A stretch of 64,000 nucleotides of DNA from Thermococcus peptonophilus (GTDB lineage Archaea > Methanobacteriota_B > Thermococci > Thermococcales > Thermococcaceae), in assembly GCF_001592435.1 (NCBI RefSeq), contig NZ_CP014750.1, positions 682,001 through 746,000 on the forward strand, given 5' to 3'. Position numbers and translations under genes: made by a program. How positions within the stretch are numbered: the stretch's first letter is position 1; every line of letters begins with the position of its first letter. Below the pieces are notes generated by a model. That model was not told where the DNA came from. It did not search any database and saw only the letters and a list, made by a program, of their open reading frames with translations. Shown here one piece after another: positions 35,935 to 45,400 of this stretch.

Positions 35935-36359
35935 CTGATAAGCCTCTCGTGCTCCTGCTTTATGCAACGGTGGGCGACGGCTGTAAGGCCCGCTTCTTTC
36001 GCTTTCTTGAACGCCTCCCTGTTGTAGGTGTTGAACTGGAACCAAACCGCCTTCGCGCCCTTCTTTATCGCCTGCTCAACGTAGTCCATCGTGAACTCTG
36101 GCCTTACGAAGAGGTCAACGATTTCAACGTCATCAGGTATATCAAGAACGCTCGGGTAGCACTTCCTTCCGAGAACCTCCTCGTAGCGCGGGTTCACGGG
36201 ATAGACCTCGTAACCGTGTTCGAGGAGATAGCGCATGACCCTGTTAGCATCGCGCTCCGGCTTCGGTGAGGCACCGACGAGCGCTATCTTCCGGTACTTC
36301 GTGAGAATTTCCCTCACCTTCTCATCGCTCAGCCTGTCAACGGGCATTATCCGAACCAT
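35931..36359 (-). CDS. CoA-binding (YccU-like) protein
   Basis: A 142-residue Rossmann-fold protein of the CoA_binding_2 family. KIALVGASPKPERDANRVMRY supplies the dinucleotide-type loop and VYPVNPRYEEVLGRKCYPSV is diagnostic. Function is unknown; homologues bind CoA in structures. ATG 36359 follows GGGTGATAAG. It overlaps the convergent methyltransferase gene by 4 bases. Confidence 0.85.
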   Translation of the reverse strand: MVRIMPVDRLSDEKVREILTKYRKIALVGASPKPERDANRVMRYLLEHGYEVYPVNPRYEEVLGRKCYPSVLDIPDDVEIVDLFVRPEFTMDYVEQAIKKGAKAVWFQFNTYNREAFKKAKEAGLTAVAHRCIKQEHERLIS

Positions 36360-36377
36360 CTTATCACCCGGTAACCT

Positions 36378-36866
36378 TTGGAAAAGGGCTTTAAAGAGGT
36401 AGTGGAAAATCCCTCGGTGGTGGCCATCTACTCCGAGACTGTCAGGAGCTGGAAGATGCTCCTCATAATGTTCCCAGCTTTCATTTCAATGGCCATAGGA
36501 ATAGGGGCCTCATACATGGTAGGCGAAAACGTGACGCCACTTCTCATTATCTTCCCCCCAGTTATGGTGATAGTTCTTGACCTGATGCAGCTAAGTATTG
36601 AGGTAGATGAGGAGACGCTGAAAATCAGAAGTACCCTTGGACTGCTCGCCAGAAAGACAATTCGGCTTAACGAGATAAAGCTTGTCAAAATATCAAAAGG
36701 CTGGATGAGCTGTAGCGGGATGATACACTACACCTACCCCGGAAAGGCCTGCGTTCTCATTGAAAGAACCAAGGGCTGGAGCATCTCATTCACGACAAAC
36801 CGGCCGGAGGAGCTGGCGGAAGCTCTCAGGACTCTGGGCGTTCCAGTAGTAGGAGGTTCCCCCTGA
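36378..36866 (+). CDS. Membrane protein with PH-like cytoplasmic domain
   Basis: A 162-residue protein with two membrane helices at about residues 27-46 and 54-70 followed by a beta-rich domain with a PH/bPH-like pattern (IEVDEETLKIRSTLGLLARKTIRLNEIKLVKI). Function unknown. The start at TTG 36378 is tentative; GTG at 36402 is an alternative. Its end overlaps the convergent nfeD-like gene by 41 bp. Confidence 0.6.
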   Translation: MEKGFKEVVENPSVVAIYSETVRSWKMLLIMFPAFISMAIGIGASYMVGENVTPLLIIFPPVMVIVLDLMQLSIEVDEETLKIRSTLGLLARKTIRLNEIKLVKISKGWMSCSGMIHYTYPGKACVLIERTKGWSISFTTNRPEELAEALRTLGVPVVGGSP

Positions 36867-37215
36867 ATCCAACTATTCTGACTTTTTCTCCCCTCTTGGC
36901 CTCACCGTTTAAACAGACTCCTCTCCACAGCTCATTTTCGACCTTGACAATGCCCTCTGGAGACAGATCCTCAATGACAACCGCTTCCAATCCTATCAGA
37001 GCCTCAGGACCAGTTAAGGGCCTCTTCTCAAGCCCACCCCTTAGGACGTAGGGAGCTACCAGAAGGTCCTTAAGCAACAGGAACAGTAAAAGAGGCAGAG
37101 AGAGTTTCAACGGGATTTTGATTCCAAACTCTGAAAGGAGAACAAAAACGAAGACCGCGACGGCTATCTCGTCCGCTGAGAGAAGGAGGAGCTTCAAAAC
37201 CCTCTTCAGCTTCAC
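36826..37215 (-). CDS. NfeD-like membrane protein (short form)
   Basis: A 129-residue protein with two membrane helices (about 10-28 and 36-52) and a C-terminal OB-like NfeD domain (GLEAVVIEDLSPEGIVKVENE ... KVRIVGFRGNLLLLER). NfeD proteins usually partner stomatins or membrane proteases, but none is adjacent. GTG 37215 is preferred because it overlaps the upstream stop and follows GGAGGG; the longer frame starts 58 bp inside that gene. Confidence 0.8.
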   Translation of the reverse strand: MKLKRVLKLLLLSADEIAVAVFVFVLLSEFGIKIPLKLSLPLLLFLLLKDLLVAPYVLRGGLEKRPLTGPEALIGLEAVVIEDLSPEGIVKVENELWRGVCLNGEAKRGEKVRIVGFRGNLLLLERPES

Positions 37216-37859
37216 ACCCTTCCCTCCAGCCACCGCCAGTATGGGTTCAGCTCCAGAATGCTCCACCACTTCTTCAGCTCCTCTCTCGCGGAGCGGTAGT
37301 TAGGGTAGAAGCGGGAGACAAAGCTCCAGAAGGCTCTTGAGTGGTTCCTGTGCTTCAGGTGGGCAAGCTCGTGGACGACAACGTACTCCCTGAGCTCCGG
37401 GGGAAGGGCTATCAAGCGGAGGTTGAAGTTCAGGTTGCCCTTTCCGGAACAGCTGCCCCACCTTGTCCTTTGCGAACGAATAAAGATCTTACTGGGGGAG
37501 ACACCCATTTTTCCAGCGTATTTCTCAATAAGCTCCACTAACTTAGGTCGGAGAAGCCTTTTCAGTTCTTCCCTCATGTCTTCGGGATAAGGGGGAAGGA
37601 CAACGGTCTTAAAGCGGTCATGGACTTTAGCCCTCCTTCCATGTACGACCTTGTAGAACTCACCGTTCAGAGGGAAGCCCGACTCTGCAAGCTCTTTCAG
37701 GTCTTCAATCTGGGCCAACTTCCCCTCCAGCCAGGCGGCGTTCTTTGCTATGAACTCCTCAACGTTGAACCCCTCGGGGGCGGTGACGACTACCCTGCCG
37801 TCCGGCTTCACCTCTATCCTCGCATACTTGACGGGACTTCGACGGATTTCTATTTTCAT
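37212..37859 (-). CDS. M48-type metallopeptidase (YgjP/DUF45)
   Basis: A 215-residue cytoplasmic zinc peptidase-like protein. The active-site helix is VVHELAHLKHRNHS (HExxH with a third His), close to residue 165, and RWGSC upstream is the family signature. Proteins of this type are related to WLM/SprT proteases that act on protein-DNA crosslinks, but function here is unproven. It overlaps the nfeD-like gene by four bases. Confidence 0.85.
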   Translation of the reverse strand: MKIEIRRSPVKYARIEVKPDGRVVVTAPEGFNVEEFIAKNAAWLEGKLAQIEDLKELAESGFPLNGEFYKVVHGRRAKVHDRFKTVVLPPYPEDMREELKRLLRPKLVELIEKYAGKMGVSPSKIFIRSQRTRWGSCSGKGNLNFNLRLIALPPELREYVVVHELAHLKHRNHSRAFWSFVSRFYPNYRSAREELKKWWSILELNPYWRWLEGRV

Positions 37860-37929
37860 GGCCTTCCCTCTGAGGGAGAGTTTTGAAAGGGAAGTTAAAG
37901 GGTTATCCGCTGGAAAACAAATGGAAAGG

Positions 37930-40254
37930 TCAAGTTCCCTTCGGCTTCAGCCAAGCACTCAAACCAACCTGTCTCGTCTTCTGGTAGCGCAGGTCTTCCT
38001 TGCGGTAGCCAAAGGCCCTCAGGATTCTCTCAACGGCAGGCAGAACCTGGTTTTCAATGTAGTACTCAGCGTCGTACTTGTGCTTTGTCGGGTCAAACTC
38101 GTCGAATGGAATAGCTCTGTCCCCAATCCTTCCAGAGCCCTTTAGCACGATGTAGCTTATCACCGTTCCAGGGCGTATTTTGACGCCCCTCGCGGCCAAT
38201 CTCTTAGCAACGGCAACGTGAGGTCCTGTCGCTTTGTAGTCGCTCAGATCCCTTGTTATCTGCTCGTGGATCACCAGTTTCTCCGGCGGAACCTCGTACT
38301 TGCTCAGCTTTTCCGTTACTTCTTTAACGATTTTAACCGCCTCTTCAACGTCACCGTCCTTTAGTAAAGCTTCAAGAACTCTAGCCTGCGTCTCCTTAGC
38401 TATCTCGCTCCAGTCGCGCCTCACAATCTCAAGTCCGCGCGTTGTTATCTTGCCTTCCTCGTCTATCACCGCGTACTTCTTTTTAGTGACGAAGAAGCCG
38501 CGCTTGTAGAAGCCCTCGTACTCGAGCTCAAGCGCGCCCGGAAGTTTATCGTTGATGTACTTGAGGAACTCCATCGCTTTCTTTTTGACGGTTTCGGCAT
38601 CAGCTCCAGGTATTGTCGCGAAGAAACCGTCTGTGTCCGCGTACAGAACTTTAAAGCCATACTTTTCCTCTATCTCCCTGATGGTCATCGTTATGTACTC
38701 CCTTCCCCAGGCAGTGACGCTCTCCGCACACTCCTTGCAGTACCAGCGGGCCTTTGCATAGCCGTAGTAGCCGTAAAAACTGTTTGCTAGGATCTTGATA
38801 GCCCGCTGTCTGTAATCAAGGAGCTTCTTCTCAAGTGGATCAATCGTTGCCTTCATTCTCTTCTTTATCTTCTGCCTCTCCTCAAGCAGGGCCCCAAGGA
38901 GGCTCGGAATGAAGCCCGGGAAGTCCTTGCAGAAGCGGTGGCCAACCTGGGGGGCGGTGTCATACTCCTTGCATCCTTCCCTGTTGAGAGTATCCGGCGA
39001 GACGTTGTGGGTGATGATGATTGAGGGGTACAGCGAACGGAAATCCAGATAAACTATGTTCTCCCATAGACCTCTCTCCGGCTCTTTTACGTAGCCCCCT
39101 TCATAGCTCTGCCGTCTTCTGGCCAGCTCCTTTTCATCGGGCTTGTTCGGGGCCAGCTCGTTCCCCTCATAGGCCTTCCGGAGGAGGAACCACTCGACGA
39201 GGTTGCCAGTGCTGGAGCGGGAAACGTCCCAGAGGGACTGGCCGATCAAGCGGGAAAGCTGGGCCTCCATCGGGAAGAATTCCTTTCCGAGCTCGTAGGT
39301 AACCTTGGCGTCCTCCATAGAGTATTTAGCTACCCTCTCAAGCCCCTCCCCGCTCTCCCAAGCGGTGGCTATCTCCTCGGCGTAGACTTTCTCCTTTGGC
39401 TTTCCAAAGATCGCTTCATAGACGGCCTCAAGCGTATATGTGGGGAGGTTTATCGTCCGTCTTATCACGGGGTAGAGATCAAAGTGTATCCTGCCCTTAA
39501 CCTCGACAGCAAACCTATCGCCCATCCTCTGAATCTTAGGCTCGCTTCCGTCCCTTCCGAGGGCAAAGTTTATTCCAAGCTTTTCACAGCGCTTCTTGAG
39601 GTAGGCAAAGTCAAAGTTGTCACCGTTGTACGTTATCAGTACATCCGGGTCTTTCTCCTTCACAATCCTGAGAAAGCGCTTTATCATCTCCCTCTCCGTC
39701 GAGACGACGTCAACGTAGGGGGGGTCTATGTTCTTCCACGTTATCACCCTCGCTCCTTCTTCGTCGGCGTAGCTTATCATAAGGATTGGCCCCTCGGCAA
39801 ACTCCTCGCCCTCGTGGTAGAGCGTTTCAATGTCGAAGGCGAGCATTTTCAGATCCTCGTCGCCTTCCATCGGGATCAGGCCCTTATCTATGAGGTAGCG
39901 CTTGGCGAAGGGTATGTCGTACTCGTAGATGTCAATAACTGCTGGATGCTCTCGTATCTTGTCCCTTATCGCTGGAACGTCCTGCGGGTGAGTAAAGTAG
40001 AGCTTCCAGACCTCCAACGGCCTTCCGAGGAACTTCTTCTCCACTTTCTCGGCGCGCTTTACAGTTACAACCGTCCCGTGTCTCTCGGCAGTTATCTTCT
40101 TGACTTCCTCTATTGCAGAATCGTCCTTCAGGAGGGCGTAGATATAGGGCTCAAAAGTCCTGTCGTACTCGATCTTGAACTCGCCGTTTTCCTTCTTGAA
40201 AATCCTGATGACGGGCTTTCCATTCTCAGTTATGTAGTCAGTGTCGAGGATCAT
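37930..40254 (-). CDS. polB: Family B DNA polymerase I, intein-free
   Basis: Replicative/repair DNA polymerase of 774 residues with 3'-5' proofreading. The exonuclease motifs are [10 protein letters not shown] (about 140), [10 protein letters not shown] (about 210) and [10 protein letters not shown] (about 311). Polymerase motifs are [10 protein letters not shown] (about 404), [13 protein letters not shown] (about 487) and [10 protein letters not shown] (about 539). The N-terminal uracil-recognition region is present. Residue order is very like KOD/Pfu polymerase. The intein insertion sites at the polymerase motifs are uninterrupted. ATG 40254 follows GGTGTCCCTT; GTG 40263 lies in that site. 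Confidence 0.98.
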   Translation of the reverse strand: MILDTDYITENGKPVIRIFKKENGEFKIEYDRTFEPYIYALLKDDSAIEEVKKITAERHGTVVTVKRAEKVEKKFLGRPLEVWKLYFTHPQDVPAIRDKIREHPAVIDIYEYDIPFAKRYLIDKGLIPMEGDEDLKMLAFDIETLYHEGEEFAEGPILMISYADEEGARVITWKNIDPPYVDVVSTEREMIKRFLRIVKEKDPDVLITYNGDNFDFAYLKKRCEKLGINFALGRDGSEPKIQRMGDRFAVEVKGRIHFDLYPVIRRTINLPTYTLEAVYEAIFGKPKEKVYAEEIATAWESGEGLERVAKYSMEDAKVTYELGKEFFPMEAQLSRLIGQSLWDVSRSSTGNLVEWFLLRKAYEGNELAPNKPDEKELARRRQSYEGGYVKEPERGLWENIVYLDFRSLYPSIIITHNVSPDTLNREGCKEYDTAPQVGHRFCKDFPGFIPSLLGALLEERQKIKKRMKATIDPLEKKLLDYRQRAIKILANSFYGYYGYAKARWYCKECAESVTAWGREYITMTIREIEEKYGFKVLYADTDGFFATIPGADAETVKKKAMEFLKYINDKLPGALELEYEGFYKRGFFVTKKKYAVIDEEGKITTRGLEIVRRDWSEIAKETQARVLEALLKDGDVEEAVKIVKEVTEKLSKYEVPPEKLVIHEQITRDLSDYKATGPHVAVAKRLAARGVKIRPGTVISYIVLKGSGRIGDRAIPFDEFDPTKHKYDAEYYIENQVLPAVERILRAFGYRKEDLRYQKTRQVGLSAWLKPKGT

Positions 40255-40335
40255 AAGGGACACCTAGAATCAATTACAGTTAAGGGCTAATAAATTCACC
40301 GCCACCTTTTTAAGTCAATTTTCAAAGGCCCCCTC

Positions 40336-41688
40336 ATGGAGCTGTTTTACCGCGTGAGCTTTCAGGAAGTTGTGGCCGATGCGCTCATGCTTGTGGAGGA
40401 GCGTGAGCTGTCATCGAAGCACGCCCTTGAGAGGGTCTTTAAGAGGGTGGCCGGAAGAGACCGCGAGAAGGCTCGCGGTTTGGCGCATGCCTACGTCTTC
40501 GAGATCGAGAAGTGGCGCGCGAAGATAGACTTCATAATAAACTCAGTCCTCAAGGGTTCAAAGGTTGAAGACCTTGACCCCTATCTTGCGAACCTCCTTC
40601 GCATAGGGACTTTCGAAATACACTTCCGCAAAGTGCCGCCCGCTGTGGCAACGGACTCGATAGTTCGCGTCGTCAAGGAGAAGTTCGACTTCTCCAGAGC
40701 CAAGTTCGTCAACGCCCTAATGCACGAGATAGAGAAGTTCAACATAGAGAGGGCTTTAAAGAGACTCAAAGAGAAGGACAGAATTGAGTGGCTCTCCGTC
40801 CGCTTTTCCCACCCCCGCTGGTATGTGGAGTACGTTATAAACCTCTTCGGCTACGACGAGGCCGTAAGGCTCCTTCTCAGCAACAACCGGCCCCAGAGGT
40901 ATTACGTGAGGGCCAACACGCTAAAGACAGACGTTGATTCCCTCCGCGACTACCTTGAAGAGAACGGCGTTAGAACTGCACTAACTCCAGTTCCAGACGT
41001 TTTAAAGGTTCTTGAGTACAAAACGCCGGTTACAAGGCTTGGCTGGTACAAGGAAGGCAAATTTGTAATTCAAGACTTGGCCAGCGCCTACGTCGCCCAC
41101 GTTTTAAAGCCAGAGGCTGGTGAAAGGTTGCTCGATCTGGCGGCAGCTCCTGGCTCCAAGACCTTCCATGCTGCGGCGCTGATGGAGAATAAAGGAGAAA
41201 TCGTGGCCGTCGACTACTCCTACGACCGGCTTATGCGCATGAAGGAAAAAGCAAGAGTTCTCGGTATTAAGAACGTCCGTTTCGTTCACGCCGACGGCCA
41301 GAGCTTCAGGGACAAGGAGAAGTTCGATAAGATAATCCTCGACGCCCCTTGTTCTTCATCCGGAACATACCGCCAGTTCCCGGAGGTGAAGTGGCGCTTC
41401 GATGAGGCAAAGATAAGGAGGATCATCAGCGTCCAGAGGAACATGCTCCGCAATGCTTACGAGAACCTCAGAGAGGGCGGTGAGATGACTTATTCTACCT
41501 GCTCAATAAGGATTGACGAGGACGAGGAGAACGTTCTGTTTGCTATCAACAAGGTGGGTCTTGAACTGGTGGACTATCCCTTCAGCTGGGGAGACCGGGG
41601 TTTCCTGGAGATAGGAAACAGAGTGTTCAGAGCCTGGACGCACAGGCACGACTGCAACAGCTTTTTCATTGCAAAGCTGGAGAGGTAG
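40336..41688 (+). CDS. RsmB/NSUN-family RNA (cytosine-5)-methyltransferase
   Basis: A 450-residue RNA m5C methyltransferase. Residues 1-150 form a NusB-like helical domain. The catalytic part has LDLAAAPGSKTFHAAALM (SAM motif), DAPCSSSG (motif IV Cys) and YSTCSIR (motif VI catalytic Cys). The architecture is RsmB-like; target may be rRNA or tRNA. ATG 40336 fits a leaderless start about 27 bp after CTTTTTAAG. It is divergent from polB. Confidence 0.9.
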   Translation: MELFYRVSFQEVVADALMLVEERELSSKHALERVFKRVAGRDREKARGLAHAYVFEIEKWRAKIDFIINSVLKGSKVEDLDPYLANLLRIGTFEIHFRKVPPAVATDSIVRVVKEKFDFSRAKFVNALMHEIEKFNIERALKRLKEKDRIEWLSVRFSHPRWYVEYVINLFGYDEAVRLLLSNNRPQRYYVRANTLKTDVDSLRDYLEENGVRTALTPVPDVLKVLEYKTPVTRLGWYKEGKFVIQDLASAYVAHVLKPEAGERLLDLAAAPGSKTFHAAALMENKGEIVAVDYSYDRLMRMKEKARVLGIKNVRFVHADGQSFRDKEKFDKIILDAPCSSSGTYRQFPEVKWRFDEAKIRRIISVQRNMLRNAYENLREGGEMTYSTCSIRIDEDEENVLFAINKVGLELVDYPFSWGDRGFLEIGNRVFRAWTHRHDCNSFFIAKLER

Positions 41689-41694
41689 AACAGC

Positions 41695-41944
41695 TTAGAA
41701 AGGAGACTGGGAAGAACTATGTGAGAATTTCAAGGTTTGTTTTAGTTTTTCAACCCTTCCAAGCGGACAGAAGGCCCTGGCGCGATTCTTTATTGCTCTG
41801 ACCATGATCCGGTCGTTCGACACAAGAACAATACCTCTGAACTTATCTCCATACTGACGAAGCTTTCAGAAAAAAGTAAAACAGCTCTATCCCCAAGACA
41901 ACGTCCCCATAGCGAAATTGGATTGCTTCGAAGCTTAACAACAT
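41695..41944 (-). pseudogene. Degraded PIN-domain (VapC-like) gene
   Basis: The region between the m5C methyltransferase and the ABC exporter holds two pieces of one gene in different frames. The first begins at ATG 41944 and reads MLLSFEAIQFRYGDVVLGIE. The second reads KLRQYGDKFRGIVLVSNDRIM then RAIKNRARAFCPLGRVEKL and ends at TAA 41695. The second part is like the end of a PIN-domain ribonuclease. A frameshift near the T run at 41866-41880 separates them, and the N-terminal active-site part is missing. Confidence 0.5.
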
Positions 41945-41962
41945 CGCGGGGTGAGGGAGGTT

Positions 41963-42643
41963 CTAATCTTCAAACCCTTTGAACTTCCAGAGGAGGAGCG
42001 CTCCGAAAACTGTCCAGAAAAGAGAGATCAGAAAAGCGCTTCCACCACCTCCCGTCATCAGCTTGGCAGCGCTCACCGTTGGGAGAAAGTTCATCGCCAC
42101 GACGATTTTCTCAGGAAGAACGCTTTCGGGATAATACACAGGTGGAAAGACCGTTAGGGCCGTGACGGTCAAATTGGAGAGTCTCATCACGGTGAGCGGT
42201 TCCTTTATCTTGACCCCCATGAGGAAGCCAACTCCAGCACTCCAGAGCCAGAGAGAAACTATTCCAAACAAGATTCCGGGTATTGCTTCTAATCCGAGAC
42301 GCCACGAGATCAGGAGCGTTAGGAGGGTGACGTAGGGAAAGGCTGGAATGCTCATTCCAATGGATATTCCAAGGGCCTTCCTCCAGTTTCCACCGGGGAG
42401 AGACATAATTATGTCGTAGAACTTCGAACGGGCCTTCATACCCACGAGCTCGATGGAGAGGTCGGCTATGCCGACGCCAGCTATGAAGCTCACTATCGCT
42501 CCCGCCAGAGCCCTGTCAAGGAACCTCCCGCCGCTCACGACGTAGACTATGAAGATGAAAGAGAGTGGCTGAAGAGCAAAGCTCACAAGTGCGAACTTTC
42601 CCTTGGTTAGGGCCCTCGCGTAGTACTCAATCAGCGCCATCAT
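41963..42643 (-). CDS. ABC-2-type exporter permease
   Basis: A 226-residue membrane protein with six predicted helices and a gating-loop MSLPGGNWRKALGISIGMS. It is the membrane half of an ABC-2 exporter with the ATPase gene it overlaps. Substrate unknown; candidates are lipids, glycans or antimicrobial compounds. ATG 42643 follows GGTGGTCTCG; the longer frame from 42652 lacks a site. Confidence 0.85.
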   Translation of the reverse strand: MMALIEYYARALTKGKFALVSFALQPLSFIFIVYVVSGGRFLDRALAGAIVSFIAGVGIADLSIELVGMKARSKFYDIIMSLPGGNWRKALGISIGMSIPAFPYVTLLTLLISWRLGLEAIPGILFGIVSLWLWSAGVGFLMGVKIKEPLTVMRLSNLTVTALTVFPPVYYPESVLPEKIVVAMNFLPTVSAAKLMTGGGGSAFLISLFWTVFGALLLWKFKGFED

Positions 42644-43508
42644 CGAGACCACCGACCAGAAAGACGTCCTCTATGGTTACCTCCTCCCTCCTGAAGGGAA
42701 TCCCAAGCTCCTCAAGCCTCTCGATTATTTCCCTCTCCTCCGCTTTGGAGCGTGCGTAGATGTAGGTGTTCCTCCCGGCCCTCCTCAGGAAGAAGCCCCC
42801 GAGGGAAACTCCTTCAAAAGCCACGATCTTCGATGTAAACCCGCTGAGGTAGTCCCGCGCTATCTTCTCCGGCTTGCCGTCTGTGACTATCTTCCCAGCT
42901 TTGAGGAGGAGCACCCTGTCGCAGACGCTCGATATCTCGTTTAGGTAGTGGCTCGTGAGGACTATGGTGGCTTCCTCAGCCCTCTCGCGAAGGGTTTCCC
43001 ACAGCCTGAGCCTGTTCTGGACGTCGAGGCCGACGGTAGGTTCGTCGAGGAAGTAAAGCGGAACATCAGCGGAGAGAACCATGGCCAGAAGGGCCCGTCT
43101 AACCATTCCTCCAGAAAGGGTTGAAAAGAGCTCATCCGCATACGTTATCCCGAAGGCTTCCATCGCTTCATCGGCCTTCTCCCTTGCCTCCTCCTTTGAG
43201 AGAGCGCGCATCCGGAGGTAGTGGTAGACGTAATCCCTCGGCGTGAGCGTGTAGAAGTGGGCCCTAACATCTTGGGGCAGGAGGGCGAATAGCTCCCTGG
43301 CTTTCTTGGGTTCTCTCCCGAAGAGCTCAATCCTTCCAGAATCGGGCCTCAAAAGACCAGTAAGGATTCTGATCAGCGTTGTTTTTCCAGCGCCGTTGGG
43401 GCCTATTATTCCTACTATCCCTGACCCTTCTATGGAAAAGGAAACGCCATCGAGGGCGCGCTTTGAGCCGAAGGATTTTGAGAGGTTCTCCGCTTTGATT
43501 GGGAGCAT
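42627..43508 (-). CDS. ABC-2-type exporter ATPase
   Basis: A 293-residue ATPase. Walker A is GPNGAGKTT (near 37), signature LSGGMVRRALLA, Walker B LYFLDEPTVGLD, and SHYLNE the switch. The C-terminal extension of about 80 residues is typical of the drug/daunorubicin-type group. It is leaderless or nearly so, with a TATA box GTTTTAAATC about 25 bp upstream. Confidence 0.9.
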   Translation of the reverse strand: MLPIKAENLSKSFGSKRALDGVSFSIEGSGIVGIIGPNGAGKTTLIRILTGLLRPDSGRIELFGREPKKARELFALLPQDVRAHFYTLTPRDYVYHYLRMRALSKEEAREKADEAMEAFGITYADELFSTLSGGMVRRALLAMVLSADVPLYFLDEPTVGLDVQNRLRLWETLRERAEEATIVLTSHYLNEISSVCDRVLLLKAGKIVTDGKPEKIARDYLSGFTSKIVAFEGVSLGGFFLRRAGRNTYIYARSKAEEREIIERLEELGIPFRREEVTIEDVFLVGGLDDGAD

Positions 43509-43588
43509 ACACGTAGAATTCTCAAAACCGATTTAAAACAGTTTTTGATGGGCTAAGAACAGGAAGAAAAGGTTAGAGAGCAGAGACT

Positions 43589-45232
43589 TCAGTCAAGGTC
43601 GCTGCTGAAGTCCTCGCTACCGCCCTTGCCACCGCCTTCCTTGTCCTTCTCGAGCTTGCTGGCGGCAATGACGTCGTCAATCCTGAGGATCATTATGGCT
43701 GCCTCACTGGCGCTCTTGATGGCCTGCTTGGTAACCCTGACCGGAGCGATAACGCCGCGCTCCATCATGTCGGCCGGCTCGCCCTCGAAGACGTCAACAC
43801 CGATTGTCGGTCCCTTCTCCTTGTGGGCTGCGATGACCTTCACGAGGGTCTCGATCGGGTCGAGACCTGCGTTCTCGGCGAGGGTCCTCGGGATGACCTT
43901 GAGAGCCTCTGCGAAGGCCTCGATGGCGAGCTGCTCCTTGCCGCCAACCTCCTTGGCGTACTCGTCGAGCCTGATGGCGAGCTCGATCTCCGGAGCACCG
44001 CCAGCTGCAACGATCTTGCCGTCCTCGACGATGTCCTTGACGACCTTGACTGCATCTTCGAGGGCCCTCTCAACCTCGTCAACAACGTGCTCAGTACCGC
44101 CCCTGATGAGTATCGTGACAGCCTTCGGGTTCTTGCAGCCCTCAACGAAGATCATGTTTTCGCCAGCGACCTTCCTCTGCTCGACGAGCTCGGCCTCACC
44201 GAGGTCCTCCGGGGTGAGGTCGCGGACGTTGGTGACGATCTTGGCGCCGGTGGCCTTGGCGAGCTTCTCCATGTCGCTCTTCTTGACTCTCCTGACCGCC
44301 ATTATGCCGTACTTGGCCAGGTAGTGCTGGGCAAGGTCATCAATACCCTTCTGAACGAAGACGACGTTGGCGCCGACCTCCTTGATCTTGTCGACCATCT
44401 CCCTGAGCATCTTCTCCTCCTGCTCGAGGAAGGCCTGGAGCTGCTCCGGGCTGGTGATCCTGATCTCGGCGTCGGTCTCGGTCTCCTTGACCTCGAGGGC
44501 CTCGTTGATGAGGGCGATCTTAGCGTTCTCGACCCTCTTCGGCATGCCTGGGTGGACGACCTCCTTGTCGATGACGACACCCTTTATGAGCTGGGTGTCC
44601 TTGACGCTTCCGCCCTCCTTCTTCTCGAACTTGATGTTGTCGAGGTCAACCTTGTAGTGGCCATCAACCTTCTCAGCGACCTGCTTGACGGCCTCAACCG
44701 CTATCTCGGCGAGGTACTCCCTCTCCTCCTCGGCGGCCTTTCCGGTGATTGCGGTCATGGCAGCCTTCTTGAGGATCTCCCTGTCCTCGACGTCAACGTC
44801 CTTGGCGATGCTGTCGAGTATTTCCTGGGCTTTTTCAGCGGCGAGGGCGTAACCCTTGATGATTATGCTCGGGTGAATGTTCTGGTCCAAGAGCTCCTCA
44901 GCCTTCCTGAGAAGCTCGCCAGCGATGACGACAGCAGTAGTAGTACCATCACCAGCCTCCTTATCCTGAGTCTTAGCAACCTCAACCATCATCTTAGCAG
45001 CAGGATGCTGGATGTCCATCTCGTCGAGGATGGTGGCACCGTCGTTGGTGATGACGATGTCCCCGAGGCTGTCGACGAGCATTTTATCCATTCCCTTCGG
45101 GCCGAGGGTTGTCCTGACAGTCTCGGCGATGATTCTCGCGGCAAGAATGTTCAGCCTCTGGGCGTCCCTACCAACGTACCTCTGAGTCCCCTCAGGCAGA
45201 ATAACAACCGGCTGGCCTGCAAGCTGGGCCAT
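43589..45232 (-). CDS. cpkB: Thermosome (group II chaperonin) subunit, CpkB type
   Basis: ATP-dependent protein-folding chaperonin, 547 residues, forming a double-ring. Nucleotide motifs are [11 protein letters not shown] (near 45), [16 protein letters not shown] and GGGAPE-like GGAPEIE. The C-terminal tail ends with [16 protein letters not shown] rather than a Gly-Gly-Met run. From memory, T. kodakarensis has a heat-induced CpkB with an acidic tail and a cold-induced CpkA; this neighbourhood corresponds to CpkB. A hairpin precedes the ribosome site GGAGGTGAGGGG. Long antisense frames over this gene are codon-bias shadows. Confidence 0.95.
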   Translation of the reverse strand: MAQLAGQPVVILPEGTQRYVGRDAQRLNILAARIIAETVRTTLGPKGMDKMLVDSLGDIVITNDGATILDEMDIQHPAAKMMVEVAKTQDKEAGDGTTTAVVIAGELLRKAEELLDQNIHPSIIIKGYALAAEKAQEILDSIAKDVDVEDREILKKAAMTAITGKAAEEEREYLAEIAVEAVKQVAEKVDGHYKVDLDNIKFEKKEGGSVKDTQLIKGVVIDKEVVHPGMPKRVENAKIALINEALEVKETETDAEIRITSPEQLQAFLEQEEKMLREMVDKIKEVGANVVFVQKGIDDLAQHYLAKYGIMAVRRVKKSDMEKLAKATGAKIVTNVRDLTPEDLGEAELVEQRKVAGENMIFVEGCKNPKAVTILIRGGTEHVVDEVERALEDAVKVVKDIVEDGKIVAAGGAPEIELAIRLDEYAKEVGGKEQLAIEAFAEALKVIPRTLAENAGLDPIETLVKVIAAHKEKGPTIGVDVFEGEPADMMERGVIAPVRVTKQAIKSASEAAIMILRIDDVIAASKLEKDKEGGGKGGSEDFSSDLD

Positions 45233-45244
45233 CTCCCCTCACCT

Positions 45245-45270
45245 CCACCCTTTTTTGTTTTTGAGGGTGG
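45245..45270 (-). promoter_or_regulatory. Inverted repeat ahead of the chaperonin ribosome site
   Basis: CCACCCT and AGGGTGG (minus strand 45270-45264 and 45251-45245) are perfect inverted repeats with a 12-nt A-rich loop. The 3' arm abuts and shares bases with the GGAGGTGAGG ribosome site. If transcribed it could form a hairpin touching the site; if not, it may be an operator. The TATA box could not be placed with certainty. Confidence 0.4.
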
Positions 45271-45400
45271 ATAAGTTTTAGTTACAATTCGTGTTTCCGC
45301 GCTATTGTTCTTTTGTACTATTTATAAACTTTTCGGTAATGAACAAACGTTAAAAGCTATCAGCTGCAATGGTCAGAGGAAGCGAGAAAAGGTGATAAGG

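Noticed and set aside
36826-36866. Overlap of the PH-like membrane protein and NfeD-like gene as a sign of error
   Set aside because: Both frames have family-like ends; a 41-bp convergent overlap is plausible in this compact genome.
39484-40290. 268-codon frame antisense to DNA polymerase
   Set aside because: No start signal, no domain; the polymerase on the other strand is certain.
43823-45274. Long open frame (483 codons) antisense to the chaperonin
   Set aside because: Codon-bias shadow of the strongly biased chaperonin gene; repetitive Leu/Asp composition, no ribosome site or family resemblance.
45305-45400. N-terminal extension of TruD
   Set aside because: It contains the promoter TATA box; a good ribosome site stands before ATG 45401.
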